Of a stretch of 64,000 nt of DNA, positions 51,496 through 59,511 are shown one piece after another. The position numbers and the translations under genes are program-made. Source of the stretch: SIG598 sp045605025 (GTDB lineage Bacteria; Bacillota; Clostridia; Oscillospirales; Acutalibacteraceae); assembly GCA_045605025.1 (NCBI GenBank), contig JAZUPE010000113.1, positions 1 through 64,000 of the forward strand, given 5' to 3'. The notes under the pieces are model-generated. The model worked only from the letters and a program-made list of their open reading frames with translations, had not been told where the DNA came from and made no database searches. The first letter of the stretch is position 1, and each line of letters opens with the position of its first letter.

Positions 51496-52470
51496 ATGAG
51501 GAAAGTAATATCCCTTCTGCTTGCGGTGCTGATGGTGGCAGGCAGTCTGTGTGGGTGCTCCGCAGCAATCGACGACACGGGAAAACTTAAAATCGTGTGC
51601 ACCGTTTTTCCGCTGTATGACTGGATGCGCCAGCTCACTGCCGGCAGTGATGGCGTGGAACTGATACTCATCGCCGACAACGGTGTGGATATGCACAGCT
51701 ATCAGCCCACCACCGGCGACATCGTGGACATCTCCACATGCGATATGCTGGTGTACACCGGCGGTCAGTCGGACGAGTGGGTGGACGAAATCGTGGAGCG
51801 TTCCGGCAACGGACACATGGCGGTTGCCCATCTGATTGACGAGCTGGGTGAAAGGGCACTGTGTGCCGCGCCTCACGAGCACAACGGTCACGGGGACGGA
51901 CACGACGACGGTCACCATCACGACGAGGACGCAAAGGACGAGCATATCTGGCTGTCGGCGGTCAACGCCCGTGTGCTGTGCGAGCGGCTGAGCGCGATGC
52001 TGTGCGAGCTGGACAGCAGGAACGCGCCCGTTTACGAAGCCAACGCCGCGGAATACATCACCGCGCTGGATAAACTGGACGAACAGTACCGCTCGGCGGT
52101 TGAAGGCGCACAGTCGGAGACGCTGCTTTTTGCCGATCGCTTTCCTTTCCGTTATCTGGCGGATGATTATGACATTGCGTATTGCGCCGCCTTTGACGGC
52201 TGCGAAGCCGAAACCGAGGCGAGCTTTGACACGGTGGCGCATCTCGCCGCCGAGATTGACGGGCAGGAACTGGACTGGGTGCTGATCATCGAAGGTTCGG
52301 AGGATCGACTTGCCCGCACCATCATCGGCGCGTCCCATCGTCCTGACTGCGGCGTGCTCACGCTGGACTCCATGCAGTCGGTCACCGCAGAGGACATCGC
52401 CGGCGGCGTGACCTACCTGTCGGTGATGGAGGAAAATCTTGCGGTACTTCGGCAGGCGCTGGGGTGCTGA
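51496..52470 (+). CDS. Zinc ABC transporter substrate-binding lipoprotein (ZnuA/AdcA-like)
   Basis: 324 residues of the cluster A-I (PF01297) metal-binding family. The lipobox is LCGC (Cys21). The metal-site residues H67 (DMHSYQP) and H150 (DEHIWLS) are present, separated by a flexible His/Asp loop (about 127-150, HEHNGHGDGHDDGHHH) typical of zinc rather than manganese carriers. The usual third histidine region reads FADRFPFRYLADDY, with Asp where most members have His. No permease or ATPase gene is adjacent, so it is an orphan binding protein. A Zur-like box sits on its promoter. Confidence 0.88.
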   Translation: MRKVISLLLAVLMVAGSLCGCSAAIDDTGKLKIVCTVFPLYDWMRQLTAGSDGVELILIADNGVDMHSYQPTTGDIVDISTCDMLVYTGGQSDEWVDEIVERSGNGHMAVAHLIDELGERALCAAPHEHNGHGDGHDDGHHHDEDAKDEHIWLSAVNARVLCERLSAMLCELDSRNAPVYEANAAEYITALDKLDEQYRSAVEGAQSETLLFADRFPFRYLADDYDIAYCAAFDGCEAETEASFDTVAHLAAEIDGQELDWVLIIEGSEDRLARTIIGASHRPDCGVLTLDSMQSVTAEDIAGGVTYLSVMEENLAVLRQALGC

Positions 52471-52483
52471 ACAGAATAGAAAC

Positions 52484-52518
52484 ACGGCGCTGACGGAAAG
52501 CCTTCGTCAGCGCCGTTT
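52484..52518. terminator. Bidirectional intrinsic terminator
   Basis: ACGGCGCTGACG (52484-52495) and CGTCAGCGCCGT (52505-52516) form a perfect 12-bp stem with a 9-nt loop between convergent genes. T-rich tracts are short on both sides. Confidence 0.75.
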
Positions 52519-52534
52519 GTATTGTGTGCATTAT

Positions 52535-53305
52535 CTATCTCTTTGCGATGAAGAACAGTCGGGGGAAGGGGAACAGCACGCAGCCGTCCGCCTGAACGGG
52601 ATATTCCCTGCGCAGTCCAGCCAGCACGTCCGCCTCAAACTGAGCCTTGTCCTCGTCGCTGAGTACGTTGAGATAAGGGCGCAGACCGGTGGAGCGGTAC
52701 CAGTCCATAATGGCTTCGTGGGAGGGCATGACGTGGTAATAGGTAGTCTGCCAGAGATCTACACTCGATGCCGCTGCCGACAGGATATCGTAGTATTCTC
52801 CCACGGTGAGGGTGTGATAAACGCCGTCGGAGCTGAAATGAGCGTGCCAGCGGTCACTCGCCGCCGTTTGGGCGATAACCCGTTCGATGGGCTCGTTGTG
52901 ATTCACGGGAATCTGCACCGCCAGCTCGCCGCCCTCGCTCAGCATGGACATCAGCTCACCGAGGATCCGACGATGGTCAGGCACCCACTGCAGGCAGGCG
53001 TTGGAGAATATGACGTCCCAGTCCCCGCCCAGCGCGGACAGCTGACAGCTTACGTCGCACAGCTGGAAGTGTGCAGAGGGGTAATCAGCGCGCGCCTTTG
53101 TCAGCATATTCTCCGAGCTGTCTACGCCCGTAGCCTGTGCTTCAGGAAAACGCTCCATGATCACTGCCGTGCTGTTGCCGGGGCCGCAGCCGATGTCCAG
53201 CAGGCGGCAGGGGTCGGTCACAGTCAGCCGCGCGGCAAGGTCGATGGCAGGCTGTGTGCGCTGTTTTGTGAACTGCAGATACAGCGCGGAATTCCAGTCG
53301 GTCAT
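52535..53305 (-). CDS. SAM-dependent methyltransferase (trans-aconitate methyltransferase-like)
   Basis: 256 residues of a class I methyltransferase. The start MTDWNSALYLQFTKQRTQPA, then RLLDIGCGPGNSTAV (SAM loop), ATGVDSSENML, DWDVIFSNACLQWVPDH and VQIPVNHNEP follow the trans-aconitate 2-methyltransferase (Tam) pattern closely. Tam methylates trans-aconitate, a by-product that inhibits the TCA cycle; close relatives have other small-molecule substrates. ATG 53305 follows AGGAG by about 10 nt; the long in-frame upstream extension is not homologous. Confidence 0.85.
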   Translation of the reverse strand: MTDWNSALYLQFTKQRTQPAIDLAARLTVTDPCRLLDIGCGPGNSTAVIMERFPEAQATGVDSSENMLTKARADYPSAHFQLCDVSCQLSALGGDWDVIFSNACLQWVPDHRRILGELMSMLSEGGELAVQIPVNHNEPIERVIAQTAASDRWHAHFSSDGVYHTLTVGEYYDILSAAASSVDLWQTTYYHVMPSHEAIMDWYRSTGLRPYLNVLSDEDKAQFEADVLAGLRREYPVQADGCVLFPFPRLFFIAKR

Positions 53306-53397
53306 AGGAAACAGCTCCTTTGTCAGAAATTTTATCATATATTCGAATACAAATCGTAATATGCGGTGCGAAAAACACGGGAAACCGGCAAAATTCC

Positions 53398-54291
53398 TCA
53401 GAACAGCCGCATCTGCCGTGCTTCGGCATCGTAGGGTGACTGCACCAGCGCGGCGATATCCTCCATTCGCCACAGCAGCCCCAGCCGCTCGCATTCCTTT
53501 ATCACCAGCGGCACCAGCCGTCGGTGGTCGGGTACCGGGCACTGGTACGCCTCCCCGTAGGCGGCGACATACCTTCGCTTCATGCCGGGAAACTGATCTT
53601 CGATTTTTCCGAGAAAGTGAAGCCGCTGGTTGCCGCGGAGGGTCACACCCAGACCGCCGTAAAAGAACGCCCACTTCGCGCCGGCTTCCTTTGCCATGCG
53701 CAGGATACCCAGCAGATTTTCTTCGGTGTCGTTGATGAAGGGCAGGATTGGCATGAGCAGCACGCCGCAGGGAATGCCCTGCGCGGCGAGGGCGGAGAGG
53801 GCTTCCAGACGTTTTCCGGTGGGTGCCACATTCTGCTCTATCTTTCGGGAAAGGTTATCGTCAGCGCAGGTGACGGTGAAGCTGACCGCCGCGGGGGCGT
53901 GCTTCATTATCTCGCGCAGGATATCGCCGTCACGGGCGGCAAGGGGTGATTTGGTGTCAAAGGCAGCGCCAAAGCCATACCTCTCAAACAGTTCAAGGGC
54001 GCCGCGTGTCAGCCGCTCCTGCTCCTCAAAAGGATTGTAGCTGTCGCTCATGGCACCGAGAGCCACAAGCCCCGTGCGCCGCCGGGAACGCAGCTCCCGT
54101 TCCAGAATGGCAAGGGCGTTTTCCTTGGCGCGGACGGTGTCGAAATTTTCGATGCCGTAGCACTCGCTGCGGCTGTCGCAGTATATGCAGCCGTGGCAGC
54201 ATCCCCGATAGAGGTTCGCGCCGTAGCATGGACCGTACCAGCTGCCCTCGTGCCACGGGGAAAGGATGCTCTTTGCGGGTGTGGTCAGCAT
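53398..54291 (-). CDS. SPL-family radical SAM protein
   Basis: 297 residues. YRGCCHGCIYCDSR carries the CxxxCxxC radical-SAM cluster (about residues 30-37), with NLYRG and the following ECYGIENFDTVRAKENA typical of the COG1533 (SplB-related) group. The family includes spore photoproduct lyase, but most members, like this one, lack proof of a DNA-repair role, and the short length and C-terminal part differ from true SplB. An AGGAG site lies about 8 nt before ATG 54291. The gene is divergent from the cellulase gene. Confidence 0.85.
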   Translation of the reverse strand: MLTTPAKSILSPWHEGSWYGPCYGANLYRGCCHGCIYCDSRSECYGIENFDTVRAKENALAILERELRSRRRTGLVALGAMSDSYNPFEEQERLTRGALELFERYGFGAAFDTKSPLAARDGDILREIMKHAPAAVSFTVTCADDNLSRKIEQNVAPTGKRLEALSALAAQGIPCGVLLMPILPFINDTEENLLGILRMAKEAGAKWAFFYGGLGVTLRGNQRLHFLGKIEDQFPGMKRRYVAAYGEAYQCPVPDHRRLVPLVIKECERLGLLWRMEDIAALVQSPYDAEARQMRLF

Positions 54292-54379
54292 GGTCAGCTC
54301 TCCTTTACTGCGGATATGGATTCATTATACCACAGTTGCGTCAAGAATGGTAATTTTTCGTGAACAACGGGTTTTTCGA

Positions 54380-54408
54380 TTGCCGCATATCGCGATTTGT
54401 GTTATAGT
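54380..54408 (+). promoter_or_regulatory. Putative promoter of the GH5 gene
   Basis: TTGCCG (54380-54385) and TATAGT (54403-54408), 17-nt spacer, about 60 nt upstream of ATG 54469. Confidence 0.55.
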
Positions 54409-54468
54409 TATTGCGTATATTGATTTTTGACCGCAGGAGAGACTGACGGTCGGGAAAGGTGCTTTTCT

Positions 54469-56748
54469 ATGCAGAAACGATTCCGGTGCCTGCTGCTGGC
54501 GCTGATGATATTTGTATATTCCGCTTTGCCGGCGGCAGCGGCGTCCGCCACTGATGTATCTACGACGGCGTCCGCTTCCGATGCTGTGTCCTCTGTGACT
54601 TCTCCCTCCACTGCGCCCCAGACACCGGTGGAGCCGGATAACGATACTGATGTCATGACCACCACCGCATCACAGATTGCAGAGGCTATCAATCTGGGGT
54701 GGAATCTGGGAGACAGCCTTGACGCGTGGGCGCGCGATGCGGGCTATGACGAATATCATAACGCCAATGCCTATCAGATGGTTCTGCGCTACGATGATGC
54801 CAATCACGAGCGCTCCACTTCCATTGCGGTGCCTTTTGACAAGAAGAATAAATGCACATACAAGTGGGCGACGGGTCTGATTACCTCTGAACCCTCGGTC
54901 AAGCTGGGTGATATCGGATTTGAGATATGGAACCTGACGCTTGAGGAGGAAACCACTATCACGGTAAAGGTGACCAAGGCTCAGATTACCCGCCGTTCTG
55001 GCATTGCCTATGATGTAAATGGCCTGCTTGGTGAACATACCATTACCATCTCCAAATTCGGAACCACTGCCGTGCTTACCGAAAAATTCCCCAGCAACGT
55101 CACCAAGACCTACGGCATCACCGATGGCTTCTTTGAAGTGACAGTGGAGCTGGTTGATTTCCCGCAAAAGGAGTACGATAAGTCTGCGTACTTCGAGACG
55201 CTGTGGAATAACCCCCTGACCACATATGAGATGATAGAGTATGTACACGATTCCGGATTCAACGCCATTCGAGTGCCGGTTACATACTTCAACCATACCG
55301 TGTCCGAGACCAACGTCATTGACTCCGGCTGGCTGGATCGTGTGCAGGAGGTGGTAGAGTATGCCTACTACCAGGATATGTACGTCATTCTGTGCATGGA
55401 CAATGACGGCAGCTCAAAAGGATGGCTGCGAGTCAACACCAGCAATTCCGATGTCGTTCAAAAGAAATATGCCGCATTATGGACCCAGATAGCCGAGCGG
55501 TTCAAGGACCACGATCAACGGGTGCTGTTCCAGGGCTTCAACGAGATTACCGACAAGGACGACACCTGGGATTATCCCGGACAGGAGGATATCGACTGGG
55601 TTAACCAGCTCAACCAGCTTTTTGTTGACACGGTCCGTGCCACCGGCGGGCGCAACGCATACCGCACGCTGGTGCTGTCCACCTATGCCGGTTCTCACGA
55701 GCAGGAGGTCATCGATGGCTTCAAGCTGCCCACAGACAGCGTGGATGACCGGCTGATGGTAGCGGTCAACGCTTATGCACCCGCGCTGTTTTCATACACC
55801 GTAGACGAGGAAACCACCAGTCTCACCGACGTGCATGAGTGGGGCAGCGAGTCAGACAAGGCCGAATTGGACGCTCTTTTTGACAAGCTGTACAATCGCT
55901 TTACCTCAAAGGGAATTCCGGTGATGATAGGCGAATTCTGCACCGCCGATAAGGGCAACACCGAAGCCCGTGCCGCTCACGCTGCATACTATACCGCTGC
56001 TGCCGACAAGCGGGGGATTCCCTGCTTCTGGTGGGATGACGGCGGTCTGCTGCTGCGCAAGGCACTGGCATGGGGATTTCCGGAGATAGTGGACGGAATG
56101 GTTGATTCAACTTCCATCCACCTCAAGCATATAGGCATTGCCGGATTGACTTCACAATATCATACCGGCGGACCGGTCATTCCCGAACTGAAGCTGGTGT
56201 GGTCACCCAACGGAGTGGACGCCGCTCTGGTTTCCGCTGCCGACGCGGGACTGATCGGGGCGCCTCCGGTATCTTCTGCTGACGGAACACCCGCTGTGTA
56301 CGTCGACCCTGACGCGGTCATACTTGCTCCGGGTGTGGATTATGAAATGATCTGTTTCAACAACGTCAACGAAGGAACTGCTGAGATAATCATCACTGGT
56401 CTGGGCAGATATTCCGGTGTGCGCACCGAGTATTTTGAGATCGTGGAAAAACCCAGAGAGGTTGACATGCTCAGCATACTGGCAAAGGAAAATCCCCAGC
56501 TTCCCTTTGTTATCATGGTGTCGGTGCCTATCTTCCTTGTGCTGGGACTCATCGCCGGCATGCAGGCGATACGCCGCCGTGACAGGGAAAGAGTGCGTGC
56601 CACGGTAAACGCCGCTATGGCGGAGGAAATGAATGCCCGCGCAGATTACGGCTACGGAAGCGGAGATATTTACAAAGGTGACCGCAGCTACGACAACAAC
56701 AGAGATCTCAGAGAATACATGGCCGAAGGCGAATACGACGATCTATAA
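54469..56748 (+). CDS. Membrane-tethered GH5 cellulase-like glycoside hydrolase with a split catalytic domain
   Basis: 759 residues. A signal peptide (about 1-27) and Ser/Thr linker precede a GH5 domain whose first strand, INLGWNLGDSLDAW (74-87), is separated from the next conserved block, ETLWNNPLTTYEMI (243-256), by an inserted beta-rich module of about 150 residues that looks like a carbohydrate-binding domain. The acid/base is E359 (GFNEI) and the nucleophile E489 (MIGEF), so the enzyme should be active on beta-glucan-type substrates. A small Ig-like domain (about 605-685) and a C-terminal membrane helix (about 690-713) with a basic-then-acidic tail fix it to the cell. ATG 54469 has AAAGG upstream. 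Confidence 0.87.
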   Translation: MQKRFRCLLLALMIFVYSALPAAAASATDVSTTASASDAVSSVTSPSTAPQTPVEPDNDTDVMTTTASQIAEAINLGWNLGDSLDAWARDAGYDEYHNANAYQMVLRYDDANHERSTSIAVPFDKKNKCTYKWATGLITSEPSVKLGDIGFEIWNLTLEEETTITVKVTKAQITRRSGIAYDVNGLLGEHTITISKFGTTAVLTEKFPSNVTKTYGITDGFFEVTVELVDFPQKEYDKSAYFETLWNNPLTTYEMIEYVHDSGFNAIRVPVTYFNHTVSETNVIDSGWLDRVQEVVEYAYYQDMYVILCMDNDGSSKGWLRVNTSNSDVVQKKYAALWTQIAERFKDHDQRVLFQGFNEITDKDDTWDYPGQEDIDWVNQLNQLFVDTVRATGGRNAYRTLVLSTYAGSHEQEVIDGFKLPTDSVDDRLMVAVNAYAPALFSYTVDEETTSLTDVHEWGSESDKAELDALFDKLYNRFTSKGIPVMIGEFCTADKGNTEARAAHAAYYTAAADKRGIPCFWWDDGGLLLRKALAWGFPEIVDGMVDSTSIHLKHIGIAGLTSQYHTGGPVIPELKLVWSPNGVDAALVSAADAGLIGAPPVSSADGTPAVYVDPDAVILAPGVDYEMICFNNVNEGTAEIIITGLGRYSGVRTEYFEIVEKPREVDMLSILAKENPQLPFVIMVSVPIFLVLGLIAGMQAIRRRDRERVRATVNAAMAEEMNARADYGYGSGDIYKGDRSYDNNRDLREYMAEGEYDDL

Positions 56749-56757
56749 TTGTATAAA

Positions 56758-56799
56758 AACAGAGCAAAGTGGAACGATTGCGGCTTTGCTCTGTTTTTT
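56758..56799 (+). terminator. Intrinsic terminator after the GH5 gene
   Basis: AACAGAGCAAAG (56758-56769) and CTTTGCTCTGTT (56784-56795), perfect 12-bp stem, 14-nt loop, running into six T. Confidence 0.9.
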
Positions 56800-56804
56800 G
56801 CCTC

Positions 56805-56843
56805 TTGACTATTACTTTTAGATATGTTACTATTAGTAACATA
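56805..56843 (+). promoter_or_regulatory. Promoter overlapped by a perfect 21-bp palindrome (PadR operator)
   Basis: TTGACT (56805-56810) and TACTAT (56828-56833) are spaced by 17 nt. A perfect palindrome with half-site TATGTTACTA around a central T covers 56823-56843 and hence the -10 box. It contains the ATGT...ACAT ends typical of PadR-family operators and lies 20 nt before the padR-like gene, so autorepression is likely. Confidence 0.8.
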
Positions 56844-56862
56844 ATAAAGCGAGGTGACCGTA

Positions 56863-57408
56863 ATGGATAAGATAATCCTTGCCCTGCTCTTTCTCAGGAG
56901 CCGTACGGTGTACGAGCTTAAGGTGAAGTTTTCCGGAGATCTCGGTCTGCTGTACAGCAGCAGTACCGGAAGCATACAGGCGGCCATAAAGAAACTGCTG
57001 GCTGCAGGTCTGATATGCTGCTCGGAGAGGGTGGAAAACGGCAGACTTAAAAAGATATACGAGATAACCGGAAAGGGCAGAGAGGAATTCAGCGCATGGA
57101 TCAATTCGCCCTTTGATGACGGCGGCAACCGTAATCCCGAGCTGGCAAAGCTGTATTTCATGGGACTTTCCGACAAAGAGGGGCGGGCGCAGAGGATTCG
57201 TGACCGCGTTGAGGCAGTGAGGGTGTATCACGATTCGCTGCAGGCGGTGTACGAAGACGGACAGAAACTGATGGGGACCGTTCCGCCGGAATACGCTGAT
57301 TTGCTGAGATTTCAGCTGCTGACCACCCGTCATGGGATTGATCTTGCAGCCTTTGAAATGCAGTGGCTGCGGCAGCTTCTTGACGATATGGAAAAAGAAA
57401 GGATATAG
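56863..57408 (+). CDS. PadR-family transcriptional regulator
   Basis: 181 residues. The N-terminal winged helix (MDKIILALLFLRSRTVYELK, SSTGSIQAAIKKLLAAGLI and IYEITGKGREEFSAW) matches PF03551, and the C-terminal helices (about 90-180) match the Vir_act_alpha_C dimerisation domain. PadR proteins repress transporter or detoxification genes and release DNA on binding a small molecule. ATG 56863 follows GAGGTG by 7 nt. It is the first gene of a two-gene operon with an alpha/beta hydrolase and faces a perfect palindrome in its own promoter. Confidence 0.9.
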   Translation: MDKIILALLFLRSRTVYELKVKFSGDLGLLYSSSTGSIQAAIKKLLAAGLICCSERVENGRLKKIYEITGKGREEFSAWINSPFDDGGNRNPELAKLYFMGLSDKEGRAQRIRDRVEAVRVYHDSLQAVYEDGQKLMGTVPPEYADLLRFQLLTTRHGIDLAAFEMQWLRQLLDDMEKERI

Positions 57409-57414
57409 CAGAAG

Positions 57415-58380
57415 ATGAACAGACAGAGAAAAGAGATTATAAAGAACAACGAAATATCTGAGGTGTGCACCGTTACATTGGGCGGATATCCTCAGAAGAT
57501 CATGCTGGACGGCAGGCGCAAAAGCAATCCCGTTGTCATCTGCCTCCACGGCGGTCCGGGCTCGCCGGTTCCTTTTTCCGTGGGCTGCAGAGGACTGTTT
57601 CCGGACATCACGGAAAAGTATACGCTGGTGTGCTGGGATCAGCTGGGCTGCGGAATCAACAACCGTCCAATTGATGATTCTTTCCGCGTGGAGCACTTTG
57701 CTGACATGACCGTTGACCTCGTCCGTGAGATCCGCGCGCGGTTCCCCGATAACAGGCTGTATCTTTTTGGAATGTCATGGGGCAGCATTCTCGCGGCAAA
57801 GACGGCACTGCGCGCGGCGGACATGATCGACGGCGTGGTGATCTACGGTCAGGTGCTGCGCGATCTTGCTTATAACGATTATGTATTCGAAGCTCTGGAG
57901 CGGTCATCCATGCCCGTGTCGAAAAAGAAAAAGCTGAAAGGCATGAAGAATCAGCGCACCGATAAGAATACAAAGCAGATCATGGGCTGGATAGGAAAAT
58001 ACACCGAGGGATACACCTGCAAAACCGGAGAACCTGCTGAAATGAAGGGCATTATCTCCGGTCTGATGCGCAGCCCCGACTATCGTTTCCGTGACTTCAC
58101 GGCAATAGTGAACAACGGTTACCGCAGAAACAAGTCGCTGATGACCGAGCTGTTCGGGGTGGATCTGCGGCAGGAACTGGCAGGCGTGTCGGTGCCATAT
58201 GTCATCATTCAGGGCGACACCGACCTTGTCACACCCTCGCAGGAGGTCAGATCTTTCATCAGTGACTGCACAAATCCGATGATCCGCCTGGTGGATGTAA
58301 AGCACAGCGGACACATTCCCGGCAAGGAGGGCATGGAGCGCATCTTAACCGAGCTGGAGATTCTTTCCGCGGAGAAATAA
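57415..58380 (+). CDS. Alpha/beta hydrolase (proline iminopeptidase-like)
   Basis: 321 residues. ICLHGGPGSP is the oxyanion-hole motif of the S33 peptidase group, DQLGCGINN follows as in proline iminopeptidases, LFGMSWGSILA holds the nucleophile Ser, IIQGDTDLVTP the Asp and VKHSGHIP the His, so the triad is complete. No signal peptide is present. It starts 6 nt after the padR-like gene and is surely controlled with it, which suggests that its substrate or product is the inducer. The substrate is unknown. Confidence 0.87.
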   Translation: MNRQRKEIIKNNEISEVCTVTLGGYPQKIMLDGRRKSNPVVICLHGGPGSPVPFSVGCRGLFPDITEKYTLVCWDQLGCGINNRPIDDSFRVEHFADMTVDLVREIRARFPDNRLYLFGMSWGSILAAKTALRAADMIDGVVIYGQVLRDLAYNDYVFEALERSSMPVSKKKKLKGMKNQRTDKNTKQIMGWIGKYTEGYTCKTGEPAEMKGIISGLMRSPDYRFRDFTAIVNNGYRRNKSLMTELFGVDLRQELAGVSVPYVIIQGDTDLVTPSQEVRSFISDCTNPMIRLVDVKHSGHIPGKEGMERILTELEILSAEK

Positions 58381-58390
58381 TAACCGACCG

Positions 58391-58423
58391 AAGCACTCTC
58401 GTCCGCGCACGAGGGTGCTTTTT
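58391..58423 (+). terminator. Intrinsic terminator after the hydrolase gene
   Basis: AAGCACTCTCGT (58391-58402) and ACGAGGGTGCTT (58409-58420), 12-bp stem with one wobble and a 6-nt loop, ending in TTTTT. Confidence 0.88.
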
Positions 58424-58542
58424 GCGCGCACACAGTCCAATTAACACTCTGTTAACCGATGTTTGCGGAATGTTCACAGCAATTCGCAGAATCGTCAATT
58501 TTGCGAAAAGAATTACACACATATACGCGCTATAATACAGAC

Positions 58543-58832
58543 ACAGCAAAGGAAAGCGAGGTGATGCCGCCCGGAATGGCCGTCGGAAATACAGCCGGAA
58601 AGGAGCGATGCAAGTCAGCGGATATCCGACATCAGGCAGCGGGCAGAAACACAGACCGCAGGCACACTGCCGCGGTATACACCAGGGGTGCGGATGCATC
58701 CGGAACACAAGTATAAACATAGATTACGACCAAGACCGGAGACACGCGAACAGGCTCCGGTCGGAAGACGCGAATAGATTAATAAGGTCTTTGCCGAAGC
58801 GGAACGGCTAATATTCCGCCGTTTTCTTCTTT
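58543..58832 (+). ncRNA. Structured non-coding RNA candidate (possibly raiA-motif RNA)
   Basis: About 290 nt without a credible gene, between a -10 box (TATAAT, 58531-58536) and a terminator-like stem with GCGGAA/TTCCGC or ACGGC/GCCGT (58799-58822) and TTTTCTTCTTT. Several strong stems are visible: CCGC-GGCA/TGCC-GCGG near 58,660, CACC/GGTG near 58,685, and GACCGGAG/CTCCGGTC (about 58,733-58,762), each with A/G-rich conserved-looking loops. The purine-rich joiners and stem density are those of a large structured RNA. The order of blocks reminds me of the raiA RNA of Firmicutes, but that is from memory only. Two short frames inside have badly spaced ribosome binding sites. Confidence 0.6.
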
Positions 58833-58935
58833 ATTCTATCATACCCTTTCTTTTCCCCTCTTTTTCTGTTTGATAAAACCGGTCTGAAAAACCGGCATCA
58901 TTGTACATCTGTTTACCTCCAGATAATGAATGATG

Positions 58936-59057
58936 GAACGGTATAAGAATGCCGTTCAAACCCGCAAATCGCTGTCAGCCCGCCGGGCGGCCGGAACACC
59001 GGCCCGGCGGGTGTGACAGACCAACCGCCGACTGCGCCGCGCAGCCGGTGTTTTTTT
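58936..59057 (+). ncRNA. Second small structured RNA candidate
   Basis: Three successive stems: GAACGG/CCGTTC (58936-58957), a long stem with CTGTCA/TGACAG at the base and CCGCCG, GGCCGG paired arms above it (58972-59019), and a terminator stem ACCG..CTGCG/CGCAG..CGGT (59024-59049) followed by seven T (59051-59057). A weak promoter (TTGTAC, 17 nt, TAATGA) lies at about 58,901-58,929. No gene is present between 58,833 and 59,146. The 3' stem is a good terminator in any case, so a transcript must reach it, either a separate RNA or read-through from the preceding RNA. Confidence 0.5.
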
Positions 59058-59072
59058 GCCTCTCAGCGAGGG

Positions 59073-59101
59073 TTGCGGTGGAGCTGTGTGTGTGATATAA
59101 T
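59073..59101 (+). promoter_or_regulatory. Promoter of the small membrane protein gene
   Basis: TTGCGG (59073-59078) and TATAAT (59096-59101) with a 17-nt spacer, 46 nt before ATG 59147. Confidence 0.7.
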
Positions 59102-59146
59102 CGATACAACAGTGCGGCTGTGCCGCAAAAAAGGAGATGGGAACCC

Positions 59147-59440
59147 ATGGCAGATTATCGTGAATCCCGCAGTGGAAAATCCGGACAGAAAGAAAATGGC
59201 ACAGAAGGCGGCAATAAGAAGCAGCCCGGCAAGGGGCTGGCTTTGTTTTATCTGCTGCTGGCGATACTGGCACTTGCGGCATGCATATGCGTAATAACGT
59301 GTCACGAAATTTCTCCGCAGCGGGATATCTTTTCTCAGTTCAGCGCGGTGCCGGAGATTCCCGATTTTCCGGAGCTTCCGGAGCTTCCGGAAATGCCGGA
59401 GGAACTGCGCGAGGCTCTTGAGGAGTATTCAAAACCATAA
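59147..59440 (+). CDS. Small single-pass membrane protein with a Pro/Glu-rich tail
   Basis: 97 residues. A hydrophilic basic N-terminus (about 1-30) is followed by one membrane helix (about 31-50, ALFYLLLAILALAACICVIT) and an extracytoplasmic tail with a PELPELPEMPEE repeat and a short acidic helix. AAGGAG lies about 11 nt upstream of ATG 59147. It has its own promoter and terminator. No family is recognised. Position next to the Hsp70/TPR genes (convergent) gives no functional link. Confidence 0.65.
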   Translation: MADYRESRSGKSGQKENGTEGGNKKQPGKGLALFYLLLAILALAACICVITCHEISPQRDIFSQFSAVPEIPDFPELPELPEMPEELREALEEYSKP

Positions 59441-59456
59441 TACGGGATAAATAAAG

Positions 59457-59508
59457 GCCGCCCGGACTGTACGAGAGCGTACGGTTCGGGCGGCTGTTTG
59501 CGTTTTTA
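59457..59508. terminator. Bidirectional intrinsic terminator
   Basis: GCCGCCCG (59457-59464) pairs with CGGGCGGC (59487-59494), and the inner GTACG/CGTAC continues the stem around AGAG. CTGTTTGCGTTTTT follows on the plus strand. It lies between convergent genes. Confidence 0.82.
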
Positions 59509-59511
59509 TGC

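Noticed and set aside
53306..53674. In-frame upstream extension of the methyltransferase
   Set aside because: It is rich in Arg, Gly and Pro without family similarity, overlaps the radical SAM gene, and the ATG at 53305 has a good ribosome binding site and the family's usual start.
58608..58811. A 67-codon frame (and a 50-codon frame from about 58,563) inside the RNA candidate
   Set aside because: The ribosome binding sites are only about 2 nt from the ATG codons, the products are basic and low in natural composition, and the DNA forms strong stems.
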